Shown here: one piece after another, positions 37,161-44,896 of the stretch
Numbering within the stretch: the stretch's first letter is position 1
How the letters are laid out: each line of letters opens with the position of its first letter
NCBI GenBank assembly: GCA_016213015.1
Contig: JACRCE010000036.1
Span: 1 to 45,077, forward strand
Direction of reading: 5' to 3'
Length of the DNA stretch: 45,077 bases
Origin: Deltaproteobacteria bacterium
GTDB lineage: Bacteria > Desulfobacterota > GWC2-55-46
Translations under genes and position numbers: made by a program
Notes under the pieces: generated by a model
Database searches by the model: none
What the model was told of the DNA's origin: nothing
What the model saw: only the letters and a program-made list of their open reading frames with translations

Positions 37161-37346
37161 ATGGAAGCGAAAATAAAAAGCGGAGCATATATGATAATAT
37201 GTAAGCATTGGGCCAACCGCAAAAGCGCGGTTCGCCCCGGCAAGGAAGCTCACGCTCTCTTTGAAGCCCGTCTTATTGCGCCTTCGGCGCAAGCCGTCGG
37301 GCAACCGGTGTATTTTCGTCCTGACGCGGAAATCGGAAAAAAATAG
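37161..37346 (+). CDS. Small repeated ORF (RE3 copy 1), 61 residues
   Basis: From ATG 37161 the frame encodes MEAKIKSGAYMIICKHW… ending GQPVYFRPDAEIGKK. No family is recognised. Its last ~35 codons recur on the minus strand at the window's right edge, where the two copies differ mainly at third codon positions, which argues that the sequence is or was protein-coding. The frame is open upstream through PE2 copy A (TTG 37101). The hairpin TTGCGCC-TTC-GGCGCAA (37286-37302) marks where PE2 sits in the other copy. A GGAG at 37182 is inside the ORF, so no good ribosome site supports ATG 37161; it may be a fragment of a longer gene. Confidence 0.4.
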   Translation: MEAKIKSGAYMIICKHWANRKSAVRPGKEAHALFEARLIAPSAQAVGQPVYFRPDAEIGKK

Positions 37347-37364
37347 CAATTTTTAGAGGCAACC
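37239..37364 (+). repeat. Repeat RE3, copy 1
   Basis: From GGCAAGGAAGCTCACGCTCT to TTTTTAGAGGCAACCT this stretch matches the minus strand of 44890-45073, apart from PE2 in the latter. Homology continues about 18 bases past the ORF stop, through the AAAAATAGCAATTTTT palindrome, so the unit is a DNA repeat that carries coding sequence. Confidence 0.75.
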
Positions 37365-37365
37365 T

Positions 37366-38199
37366 TCACGGCTTGTAGTACATTATCTCCTTTGCAAACG
37401 TCGAGAAAAGCCCGGTAACCCTTTGCACCTCTTTGCCCGTGAGCGGCTTAAACCCTTTTGCTATCTCCGCGTTGTCCCGTACCTGCTCGACGTTGTCGCA
37501 GCCGATGACGGCGGTTGACACGCTCTGAGTCAGGGCATAGCTGAAGAGCAGTTTTTTCGGCGCGTCGAGCTGTCCGCGCAGATAGACCTTCATGGCCATT
37601 ATGCCGACGTCCTTTGCGCCCGCAACGGGCACGATCTCCTCCAAGAAGCAGTTGTACGACGGCTCAGCCGGATTGACCGGTATGAGCACCGTGTCGAAAT
37701 CGAACGCCTCAAGGCACTGTTTCGTTACTACGGGCGAATGGTGTCCGGTTACGCCGAGAAACCTGACAAGCCCCTTGTCCTTAGCCTCGACAAGGGCTTC
37801 AACCGCCCCGCCGGGGCCGAATATCTGGTTAATCTCGTCCGCTGTCCTCACGTCGTGTAGCTGCCACAGGTCGAGGTAATCGGTCTTCATTGCAACAAGG
37901 GTTTCCTGAAGGTGCGCCAGCGCTCCGGTCTTGTCCCTTGCATGTGTCTTGCTGGACAGGAACACGTCTTTGCGTCTGTGCTTTAGCGCGCTTCCATAAT
38001 AGGACTCGCTTCCGGCGTAGGCCCTCGCCGACTCCATGTAGTTGACGCCGAGGTCGAGGGCCGTGTTGATGACCGCGTCAGCGGCCTTTTCACTGCCGAA
38101 GGTTCTTAATACGCCCTCGCCGCCAAGCCCTAAGATGGAGACTTCAACCTCCGTCTTGCCGAGCCTTCTTCTTGGGATTGACGTGTTTTTATTCTTCAT
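37366..38199 (-). CDS. Aldo/keto reductase
   Basis: A 277-residue NADPH-dependent oxidoreductase of the (beta/alpha)8 AKR superfamily. The catalytic set is Y61 (ESARAYAGSE), K84 (LSSKTH) and H115 (LWQLHDV). The usual aspartate before the tyrosine is glutamate (E56). The physiological carbonyl substrate cannot be told. A TG-G-TATAAT extended -10 ends only 7 bases before the ATG, and no ribosome site is seen, so the message may be leaderless. Confidence 0.92.
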   Translation of the reverse strand: MKNKNTSIPRRRLGKTEVEVSILGLGGEGVLRTFGSEKAADAVINTALDLGVNYMESARAYAGSESYYGSALKHRRKDVFLSSKTHARDKTGALAHLQETLVAMKTDYLDLWQLHDVRTADEINQIFGPGGAVEALVEAKDKGLVRFLGVTGHHSPVVTKQCLEAFDFDTVLIPVNPAEPSYNCFLEEIVPVAGAKDVGIMAMKVYLRGQLDAPKKLLFSYALTQSVSTAVIGCDNVEQVRDNAEIAKGFKPLTGKEVQRVTGLFSTFAKEIMYYKP

Positions 38200-38206
38200 G
38201 GATGAG

Positions 38207-38215
38207 ATTATACCA
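38207..38215 (-). promoter_or_regulatory. Extended -10 promoter of the aldo/keto reductase gene
   Basis: On the minus strand TGGTATAAT stands 7 bases before ATG 38199, with a weak TTAGAC 17 bases further up. Transcription should start at or within a base or two of the A of the start codon. Confidence 0.6.
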
Positions 38216-38250
38216 GTAACATTAAGAGAGTCTAATATAATCTTTGAGGG

Positions 38251-38919
38251 CTACTCCTTCCTGAAATATTTTCCGCCGTGTATCATGGATGAAAAAAGGC
38301 CGGTCTTTTCCCGTATCTCATGGACGACAAGCCCGCCAAGGTGGGCGCAGATGAAGAACAGGATGTAGAAAAAGCCGAGGACATGCACCACCTCGATTAC
38401 GGCGTCAACTCCTTTAATCGTCTCCTTGCCGATGGCGTCCACGATAATATTTCCGGGGAAGGTCTTGAAATCAAGCCCCGACAGTATGACGCCGGTAACT
38501 ATCTGGCTCGTAAGAACGACAAACAACACGATGTAGAAGAGCGAGGCGAGCGGGTCATGCCCCACGGCGTGTGCGGCCCTGCCGCGAAAACCGCTCAGGT
38601 ACCATTTTATATTGTGTCCGATGGAGCGCCAGCGTTCCTTGTTGTAAGGGATGATGTCCAGCCACCTTGAGTATTCGTTGCCAATGAAGCCCCATAGCAC
38701 ACGCAGGAGGAAGGTTATAACGAACAGATGACCGACGTAGGCGTGCAGTTTTTTTACCGGCGCGCGGAGCGCCTTTTCAACGCCCAATATCTCCATGCCC
38801 TCCTTGCCAAGCATGAGCAGGACGAGCGTGATGACGAGACCGGCGTTCACCCAGTGAAGCACGCGGATGGGCCGGTCCCAGACCTCGGTCAGCACCCGTT
38901 CCCTGTCGGATGAGTCCAT
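38251..38919 (-). CDS. Cytochrome b561-type membrane protein
   Basis: A 222-residue di-haem b-type cytochrome with four main transmembrane helices, of the family that includes Ni/Fe-hydrogenase and thiosulfate reductase b subunits. Haem-ligand histidines are in VLHWVNAG, LHAYVGHLF and VVHVLGFFYILFFICAHLGG. The basic loop FRGRAAHAVGHDPLAS between helices is typical. It passes electrons between quinones and a partner protein, but no partner gene is adjacent. A strong AAGGAGG site lies 5 bases before the ATG. Confidence 0.9.
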   Translation of the reverse strand: MDSSDRERVLTEVWDRPIRVLHWVNAGLVITLVLLMLGKEGMEILGVEKALRAPVKKLHAYVGHLFVITFLLRVLWGFIGNEYSRWLDIIPYNKERWRSIGHNIKWYLSGFRGRAAHAVGHDPLASLFYIVLFVVLTSQIVTGVILSGLDFKTFPGNIIVDAIGKETIKGVDAVIEVVHVLGFFYILFFICAHLGGLVVHEIREKTGLFSSMIHGGKYFRKE

Positions 38920-39071
38920 ATTGCCTCCTTATAAAGCAAGGGTATTAGGCTGTAGACTATATTCCAAGCAGCCTGCGGCCTTTCTTTTACATGGTTTGCG
39001 TCGGCATCAGATTCGAGTTTAGCGCCAGAATCGACAGGCGTCAATTAAAGTAAGGCTGTTAGCCGTATTCC

Positions 39072-39252
39072 TAAGGAAGCTCTGATTAATTCGCCGACCC
39101 GTCATTATCGCGCAGCGTAGAATCTCGTCTTCAAGGAAATCAACCCAGCACCACTTTGTTGCACGAAGGAATTTGCCAAGGAACACGCTTTCATAATCCA
39201 AAGTGGCGCTGGGCTCGCAATGACAAAATAAGAATTAATCAGAGGTTCCCTA
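39072..39252. mobile_element. MITE-like element M1, copy d, carrying nested PE2
   Basis: A 181-base element filling most of the 351-base gap between the cytochrome and response-regulator genes. The ends are TAAGGAAGCTCTGATTAATT plus C and GAATTAATCAGAGGTTCCCT plus A (20 of 21 positions pair). It aligns with copy c in reverse: GCCGACCCGTCATT, AATCTCGTCTTCAAGGAAAT and GCTCGCAATGACAAAATAAG are shared. Where copy c has its central ~30-base hairpin, this copy has PE2. Elsewhere in the gap, AAGGCTGTTAG (39050-39060) and CTAACAGCCT (39250-39259) flank it in inverse orientation. Confidence 0.85.
39146..39211. mobile_element. Palindromic element PE2, copy B (nested in M1 copy d)
   Basis: A 66-base element. 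CAGCACCACTTTG (39146-39158) pairs with CAAAGTGGCGCTG (39199-39211), with one substitution. TTGTTGCACGAAG and TTTCATAATCCAAAGTGG are shared with copy A, with a diverged centre. In the copy A frame it reads STTLLHEGICQ…FHNPKWRWA. Confidence 0.85.
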
Positions 39253-39270
39253 ACAGCCTACAGCCTTCTT

Positions 39271-40344
39271 TCAGTCCTGATGCTCTTTGAATATCTCGTC
39301 AAAGCCGTCTGCAATCCCGGCAAACGCCTCAAGCAGTTCGGGGTCGAAGTGGCCGGGCATCGTTCTGCCGTCGCCCTCGAGGATAATCTTCAATGTCTTT
39401 TCATGCGTAAACGGCTCCTTGTACGGCCTTTTGCTCCTCAGGGCGTCGTACTGATCCACGAGCATCGTTATCCGCCCTTCGATTGGAGTATCCGCGGCCT
39501 TCAAGCCTCGCGGATACCCGTGCCCGTCCCACCTTTCATGGTGATTGAGCGCGATAACGGCCGCCATTTGTATGCTCGGATACGGCGACTTATCGAGCAT
39601 CCTGTGGCCGATGGTGGTATGGGTCTTCATTATCTCCCATTCGTCCTTTGACAGGGGCCCTGGTTTCAAGAGCACGCTGTCCGGGATGCCGATCTTTCCA
39701 AGGTCGTGCATGCAGGCGGCAAAGGTAATCCTCTCCACGAATTCATCGGGCATGTCAAGCCGTTTTGCCATGAGGCCGGAATAATATCCTATCCTTTTGA
39801 TGTGCGCCCCGGTTTCCGGGTCCCTGAACTCGGACACCGAGGTAAGCCGCTCCACAAGCTCCCTGCTGGTGTTCTCGAGGAGTTTCAACGCTTCCGAGAG
39901 TTCCCTTGTCCTGCTCACGACCTCTTTTTCAAGATTCGCCTTGTAGTCCCTCTCCAAGAGCACGAGCCTGTGATGCTCCACCGCCTTTTCAACGGCGTGT
40001 ATCAGGTATTCCGGCTTGTACGGCTTGATGATGAAGTCGAACGCGCCCTGCTTGACCGCGTCCACGGCAAGGTCCATCTCCGCGTAGGCCGTCATCAGGA
40101 TAACCGGCATGTCCTTGCTCATGGAGCGAACCGCCGTAAGGAGGTCTATCCCGGTCATGCCCGGCATCTTTATGTCCGTCAGCACCGCGTCGAACCTTTG
40201 CGCCTTGAGCTTATAGAGCGCCTGCTCCGCGTTCATACAAGACACGACTGAAAAATGCTCGCCGCCGAGGAGCATCGATACGCTTTCAAGCACGTAGGCG
40301 TTGTCGTCCACGACAAGCACGGCTCCATGATTTTCATCTGTCAT
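39271..40344 (-). CDS. Response regulator with HD-GYP c-di-GMP phosphodiesterase domain
   Basis: A 357-residue RpfG-type protein. The receiver domain (1-125) has the acidic pair D13-D14, phospho-acceptor D57 (LTDIKMPG) and K107. A coiled linker follows, then the HD-GYP domain: H213D214 (CMHDLGKIGIPD), HHE 268-270 and G276YP278. This should hydrolyse c-di-GMP when activated by phosphorylation. The frame extends upstream into the kinase gene, but ATG 40344 overlaps the kinase TGA by 4 bases (ATGA) and gives the family start. It is therefore the likely output partner of the kinase. Confidence 0.94.
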   Translation of the reverse strand: MTDENHGAVLVVDDNAYVLESVSMLLGGEHFSVVSCMNAEQALYKLKAQRFDAVLTDIKMPGMTGIDLLTAVRSMSKDMPVILMTAYAEMDLAVDAVKQGAFDFIIKPYKPEYLIHAVEKAVEHHRLVLLERDYKANLEKEVVSRTRELSEALKLLENTSRELVERLTSVSEFRDPETGAHIKRIGYYSGLMAKRLDMPDEFVERITFAACMHDLGKIGIPDSVLLKPGPLSKDEWEIMKTHTTIGHRMLDKSPYPSIQMAAVIALNHHERWDGHGYPRGLKAADTPIEGRITMLVDQYDALRSKRPYKEPFTHEKTLKIILEGDGRTMPGHFDPELLEAFAGIADGFDEIFKEHQD

Positions 40345-43300
40345 CTGTCGAGCGCCTCCCTTATCTTTCGCAGAAAATCTCCCGGCGCCACCGGCTTTGA
40401 CATGAAGTCCGCCTTGCCTGCGGATAGATGCTCGGCAAGCGCGGTATCCGCGGCATAGCCGCTGACGAACAACGCCCTCGCGTCGGGTTTGAGGCGTTTT
40501 ATCTCCTCGTAGGCCTCGATGCCGTTCTTCTTGGGCATGATCACGTCGAGGATTGCAAGACGCACCGCGTCCTTGTGCTCCGCGAACTTGGCGCAAGCGT
40601 CCTCGCCGTTTATGGCCTCGATGACCTTGTACCCGAACTCTTCAAGTATGTTCTTGGTAACCGTTCTGACCTCTTCCTCGTCTTCGGCGAGGAGTATGGT
40701 CTCGGTACCGCCCTCCATTGCGGCGCGCCTCTTTTTAATGGACTCCTTGGCGGCCGGAATGGGCGCGAGCGGCAGATATATCTTGAAGACAGAGCCTCTG
40801 CCCGGCTCCGAGTATACGTTAATGAAGCCGTTGTGCTGTTTGACCGTGCCGTAGACTATGGCCAGTCCGAGCCCGGTGCCTTTGCCCAACTCCTTTGTGG
40901 TGAAGAACGGTTCGAATATCTTTTTCCTCGTCTCCTCGTTCATGCCAGCGCCGGTATCCTCAAAGGCGATGAGCGCGTAAGTCCCGGGATCGCCGTAGCC
41001 GTGCGCCCTTGTGAAGTCGTTGTCAACCTCCACCATGCTCGTGGTTATGGTTAGCTTCCCGCCTCGTTGCATGGCGTCACGCGCGTTCGTGGCAAGGTTG
41101 AAAAAGACCTGTTCTATCTGAGCCGCGTCGGCCATGACGACAAGTTCAGGCCCGGTAAGGGAGCTTTTAAGCTCTACGTCCTCGCCGATGACCCTTTGGA
41201 GTATCTTCTCCACACGTCTCAATGCTTCGTTGACGTCAATGGGCTGAAGGTTCACGACCTGTTTTCTGCTGAAGGCGAGGAGCCCTTGCGTGAGGCTTGC
41301 GGCCCTGTCCGAGAGGGTAAGGATATTGTCGACGTAGCCCCTTACAACCGGGTCGTCCCCGCGCTTTCTGAGGAGGATATTCCCGTAACCTATCGTGGCC
41401 GTGAGTATATTGTTGAAGTCATGGGCAATGCCGCCCGCAAGACGGCCGACGGCCTCTATCTTCTGCGAGTGTCTCAACTGGTCTTCCAGCGATTTTTTCC
41501 TTGTTATGTCCTCGATGAAGCCGTCCATATAAGCATTCCCGTCTTTGTCCTTTTTTATCACCGCGTTTACCGAGGCCCATATCCTTCTGCCCTTGCATGT
41601 AATCATCTCAAGCTCTTCGTCCTTCAGAAATCCGTATTTCCGCAGCCTTCCGGTTACGTCGGCGCGTCTGGCCGGGTCATGGTAGAAGTCCGCGGAGGCG
41701 CGCTTGAGCAGGTCGTCCCTTGATGAGGCGTCCATCATGGAGACAAGGGCCGGGTTCGCCTCGATTATCCGCCCGTTGCCTTCTATCGAGGCCCTGTAAA
41801 CGCCGATGGTAAGGTTATTGAGGAGTCCCTCGTAGCGTTCACGGAGTTCGTTGTTGGTCTCCTCCATCAGTTTTTTCTTCAAGGCGCTCCCAAGCTGGGC
41901 CGCCACGGCCGATACTATTTCTATCCTGTGAGCGTCTTCGTGGCTGGCCCTTTCCATGAAGAAGACGAGCACGGCCAGTGCGTTGTCGTCGTCGGCTGAG
42001 ATGGGTACGCCGAGGCAGGCGTTGAACCCGAGGGCCTTGGCCACGTCGGCGCGAAAGAATATGGCGCCGTCGGCGGATACGTCCCGTATCAATTCCGGTC
42101 TTCTCGTTGCCCACACCCTGCCGGGAAGCCCCACGCCCGGCGAGAAAAGAAGCGCCTTGGAGCTCTCTATCAGGGCGCTGATATCATTGCCGTCGGAGTC
42201 GCACCCGAACTCGTATTGGAGGGAGGCGTGGTCAGGCGCCGGAACCCATGCCTCTCCGAAACCCCATCCCATTGTTCGGCATACCATGATGATGGTCTGC
42301 CTGAGCGAGTAACGAAAGTCTTTGGCAACGTTGATGCTCATGGACAGACGCTGGAGGAGCCGCATCTCCTCCTCCATATGCTTTCTTTCGGTAATGTCCG
42401 TTGAGATACAGCAGACGCCCGCGTTTTCGCCGTCCGGCCCGAAAAGAGGCACCTTCACGGAGATATACGAATGCATGCCGTCGGTCTGCCGCGCCTCCTC
42501 GTCGAACTCCATGGGCCTTCTCGCCTCTATAAGTCTCAAGTCGTTGGACCGGAAGGCCGAGGCCGCTTCCGCGGGGAATATATCCGCGTCGGTCTTTCCT
42601 TTTATATGCTCCATTGACACGCCGAAGACGTCCTCGAACCTTTTGTTGACGAGTTTGTATGCCCCGAGCGCGTCCTTCAGGTATATGACGGCAATGGAGT
42701 TGTCAATGATCGTTCTGAGCGTTTTTTCGCTCTCCGTCAGGAGGGCGTTCCTTCTGGCGACCTCGCCAGCCATGCTGTTGAAGGACTCGGAGAGCGCGCC
42801 TATCTCGTCGCCGGACGCGATAGGCACGGCTACGTTGTAATCGCCGCCCGCCATTGCCGCGCTTGCGGCGCTGATGGCCTTGAGCCGTTTTATTATGGAC
42901 TCGAAGAACGCGGCAAAGAGCGCGGCAAGGAGCGTTGCAACGACAAGGGCGCTTATGATCGCGCCGGTGCGTATGGCCGCGAGCGGGGCAAGCACCGCCT
43001 CGGCCTCGACCTGAACTACGAGGGTCCAGCGCATATCGGGTATGCACTTAGCGCTAAAGGCAACGCTCCTCCCGCCAAGGCCGGTATAAAAACCCGTTGT
43101 CCCGTTATTGGAGCGGAGGCAGTCCCTTATCGGCGCAACGTCGAACTTCCTTCTTATTGCGTCGTCCTCGCCGCCCTGCGGATGATTGAACTGCGGCTTG
43201 GTTATCAGCGTCATTTTATCGTTGACAAGGAATATGTTCATGGTGGTGAGTCTGTTGTTACCGCTCGTCAGGCCGCCCGACTCCTTGGCGCCACTCAGCA

Positions 43301-43886
43301 CCTTGTCCAACTCCGTCATGTCAATGAAGTTCACGAGCACGCCGAGGGGTTTGCCGGTGCGCTTGTCCGTTATCGGGGCCGATACCGCGAGCGCGCCGAG
43401 TTTATCGGAGCCGTGTTCATGCGCCTCGGCGACGCTCACGGCCTTCTTGCCGTCCTTGAAGAATTTTTCGTCGGCCGCAGACCTTCCAAGTGAGGCCGCC
43501 TTTGTTGACGCGATGATTCTGCCGTCAAGAGAGACCACGCTTATTCTGCTTATGGTCTTATCCAGCGTCAATTTGTTCCTTATAAGGTGCTTATTTAACG
43601 GCGCGGCAATGGAGCCGTTCTTACCGGCGTCTGCACGGCGGGCAACCTCATCTCTTATGAAGCCGTCGCTTGCAAAGTCCGCGGCGCGCCTTTTCGACAT
43701 CTCCAGAAATTGATATACCTGCCCCTCATAAGCCTCGGCGATGACGCTCAGATTGGCAAGGCTGTTTTTCTTGATATGTTCGCTGTTTCGGGCGTAGGTT
43801 ATGAAAAAGGTGACAACGATGGGCAGGACGACTACCATTGTGCCGATAACGGCCTTTTGCAGGAGGGTTAGGCGCAGTTTCTTCAT
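40341..43886 (-). CDS. Hybrid sensor histidine kinase (Cache-HAMP-PAS-GAF-PAS-HK-REC)
   Basis: A 1181-residue membrane kinase. TM1 is at ~12-31, a periplasmic double-Cache-like sensor at ~35-295 and TM2 at ~308-328. HAMP is at ~330-383, PAS at ~385-500 (GVCCISTDITERK), GAF at ~515-670 and a second PAS at ~685-795. HisKA follows with H822 (GGIAHDFNN), then an ATPase domain with N934 (LATNARDAM), DTGAGM and GKGTGLGLAI. A C-terminal receiver has D1114 (AILDVIMP) and K1164. The open frame continues to TTG 44021, but a candidate -10 lies inside that extension, so ATG 43886 is preferred. Confidence 0.92.
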   Translation of the reverse strand: MKKLRLTLLQKAVIGTMVVVLPIVVTFFITYARNSEHIKKNSLANLSVIAEAYEGQVYQFLEMSKRRAADFASDGFIRDEVARRADAGKNGSIAAPLNKHLIRNKLTLDKTISRISVVSLDGRIIASTKAASLGRSAADEKFFKDGKKAVSVAEAHEHGSDKLGALAVSAPITDKRTGKPLGVLVNFIDMTELDKVLSGAKESGGLTSGNNRLTTMNIFLVNDKMTLITKPQFNHPQGGEDDAIRRKFDVAPIRDCLRSNNGTTGFYTGLGGRSVAFSAKCIPDMRWTLVVQVEAEAVLAPLAAIRTGAIISALVVATLLAALFAAFFESIIKRLKAISAASAAMAGGDYNVAVPIASGDEIGALSESFNSMAGEVARRNALLTESEKTLRTIIDNSIAVIYLKDALGAYKLVNKRFEDVFGVSMEHIKGKTDADIFPAEAASAFRSNDLRLIEARRPMEFDEEARQTDGMHSYISVKVPLFGPDGENAGVCCISTDITERKHMEEEMRLLQRLSMSINVAKDFRYSLRQTIIMVCRTMGWGFGEAWVPAPDHASLQYEFGCDSDGNDISALIESSKALLFSPGVGLPGRVWATRRPELIRDVSADGAIFFRADVAKALGFNACLGVPISADDDNALAVLVFFMERASHEDAHRIEIVSAVAAQLGSALKKKLMEETNNELRERYEGLLNNLTIGVYRASIEGNGRIIEANPALVSMMDASSRDDLLKRASADFYHDPARRADVTGRLRKYGFLKDEELEMITCKGRRIWASVNAVIKKDKDGNAYMDGFIEDITRKKSLEDQLRHSQKIEAVGRLAGGIAHDFNNILTATIGYGNILLRKRGDDPVVRGYVDNILTLSDRAASLTQGLLAFSRKQVVNLQPIDVNEALRRVEKILQRVIGEDVELKSSLTGPELVVMADAAQIEQVFFNLATNARDAMQRGGKLTITTSMVEVDNDFTRAHGYGDPGTYALIAFEDTGAGMNEETRKKIFEPFFTTKELGKGTGLGLAIVYGTVKQHNGFINVYSEPGRGSVFKIYLPLAPIPAAKESIKKRRAAMEGGTETILLAEDEEEVRTVTKNILEEFGYKVIEAINGEDACAKFAEHKDAVRLAILDVIMPKKNGIEAYEEIKRLKPDARALFVSGYAADTALAEHLSAGKADFMSKPVAPGDFLRKIREALDR

Positions 43887-43994
43887 AATGGCCTGTTGCC
43901 TGTTTTTTGTCGCTATTCCTTGGATGAGGGCGCAAAGGTCTTGATTGCGTATGAACGGTGCAGAGAATGACACGAGTCGTAAATCTTTTTTGAT

Positions 43995-44021
43995 TTTATA
44001 GTAGTTACGGATTAAAAGCAA
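43995..44021 (-). promoter_or_regulatory. Candidate promoter of the kinase/HD-GYP operon
   Basis: On the minus strand TTGCTT (44021-44016), a 15-base spacer and TATAAA (44000-43995) form a plausible but short-spaced promoter, downstream of a terminator for the preceding operon. Start choice at 43886 would leave a leader of about 100 bases. Confidence 0.35.
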
Positions 44022-44050
44022 GGTGAGACGGCCATGAAGGTAAAAAAATT

Positions 44051-44077
44051 GCGAAAAAGGCCGTGAACAGCGGCCGT
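44051..44077 (-). terminator. Rho-independent terminator after the MTH1187-family gene
   Basis: On the minus strand GGCCG-CTGTTCA-CGGCC is followed by TTTTTCGCAATTTTTTT. The stem is short but GC-only, and it lies about 45 bases after the stop of the MTH1187-type gene, closing the archease operon before the kinase gene. Confidence 0.7.
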
Positions 44078-44120
44078 GTAAAAACGAACTTTTTATGGAG
44101 TACGGTTAACGACCACGGTA

Positions 44121-44432
44121 TTACTTCTTCACCTTCCTTCCAAGCCTTTTTTCAACGCTTTCGATCTTGCCGGTTATCCTGTGCTTTGCGCCCTTTCTGT
44201 AGTCTATCTTGACGTTCGTTGATATGCGGTTACAGTCCTTCTGCATCCTTTGGAAGCATTTTTTAACGACGGCGAACGCCTCGTCCCAATCCCCTTCGAT
44301 GACCGTGCCCATCGGATTAGCCCTGTACTCAAGGCCGCTTTTAGAGATGATGTCAATCGACCTTGAGACGTATTTGCTTACGCCCTCGCCCTTGCCTATG
44401 GGCGTCATGCTGAACTCTAAAAGAACGGACAT
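44121..44432 (-). CDS. MTH1187/YkoF-like (thiamine-binding) family protein
   Basis: A 103-residue ferredoxin-like-fold protein. MSVLLEFSMTPIGKGEGVSKYV and GLEYRANPMGTVIEGDWDEAF match the MTH1187 family pattern (split here for length: MSVLLEFSMTPIG, then YRANPMGTVIEGDWDEA). Related YkoF proteins bind thiamine precursors, and many stand-alone members are of unknown role. The basic C-terminus (KRLGRKVKK) is notable. A strong AAAGGAG precedes the ATG. It is 17 bases downstream of archease and probably co-transcribed with it. Confidence 0.85.
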   Translation of the reverse strand: MSVLLEFSMTPIGKGEGVSKYVSRSIDIISKSGLEYRANPMGTVIEGDWDEAFAVVKKCFQRMQKDCNRISTNVKIDYRKGAKHRITGKIESVEKRLGRKVKK

Positions 44433-44449
44433 GGTATAGTCTCCTTTAA

Positions 44450-44884
44450 TTACACATCAAGAACAACGGTTGCCTTCCAAGTCCCATCATCGGTCTTTGT
44501 AACGCTCAGGGCGTGGAGCGTTACGGCCTTCACGTCAATGCCAAGGACGTGCTTTGAGGCGTCTATGCGCTCGCCGGCCAGCGTTGCCTTGAGGTTGAAG
44601 ACGCAAGCGTCTTTCTCGATTGAAATCGTCGTTACCCTAAGGAGGAGTCCCCTTGCGTCCTTTAGGAATATAAGCTCGTTGAGGAAGTCGAGGAGCAGAA
44701 GGTCAAGGCCGTTGTTTGTAAGCGCGATGACCGTCTCCTCGTTCGCCCTTATGGCCGATATGTCCTGAGTCATAACGCCTTCGGTCGCATCCGCGGCAAC
44801 GGAAAAGACCTCCTCCACGCTTGCCCCAAGAGCCTCAAAGGCGACGTCGGCCGTCGTCATCTCGTCAAGATACCTGAAAGGCAT
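44450..44884 (-). CDS. Archease (RtcB RNA ligase cofactor)
   Basis: A 144-residue archease-family protein. The N-terminal MPFRYLDEMTTADVAFEALG corresponds to the family's DHTADxxxxA region; the C-terminal half has the HVLGIDVKAVTLHAL and KATVVLDV segments. Archease activates the RtcB RNA ligase by promoting its guanylylation and turnover; rtcB is not in the window. The first Asp and the His of the usual DHTAD motif are replaced (MTTAD), which may alter the metal site. The ATG follows directly after the RE3 tail, whose AGAGG may serve as the ribosome site (spacing 9). Confidence 0.85.
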   Translation of the reverse strand: MPFRYLDEMTTADVAFEALGASVEEVFSVAADATEGVMTQDISAIRANEETVIALTNNGLDLLLLDFLNELIFLKDARGLLLRVTTISIEKDACVFNLKATLAGERIDASKHVLGIDVKAVTLHALSVTKTDDGTWKATVVLDV

Positions 44885-44896
44885 TTTAGGTTGCCT

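Noticed and set aside
40345-40596. 84-residue N-terminal extension of the HD-GYP regulator
   Set aside because: It overlaps the kinase receiver domain in another frame; ATG 40344 gives the usual receiver start and an ATGA junction.
43887-44021. 45-residue N-terminal extension of the histidine kinase from TTG 44021
   Set aside because: A candidate -10 lies within it, and the translated extension does not look like part of the sensor; ATG 43886 gives a normal membrane-anchor start.
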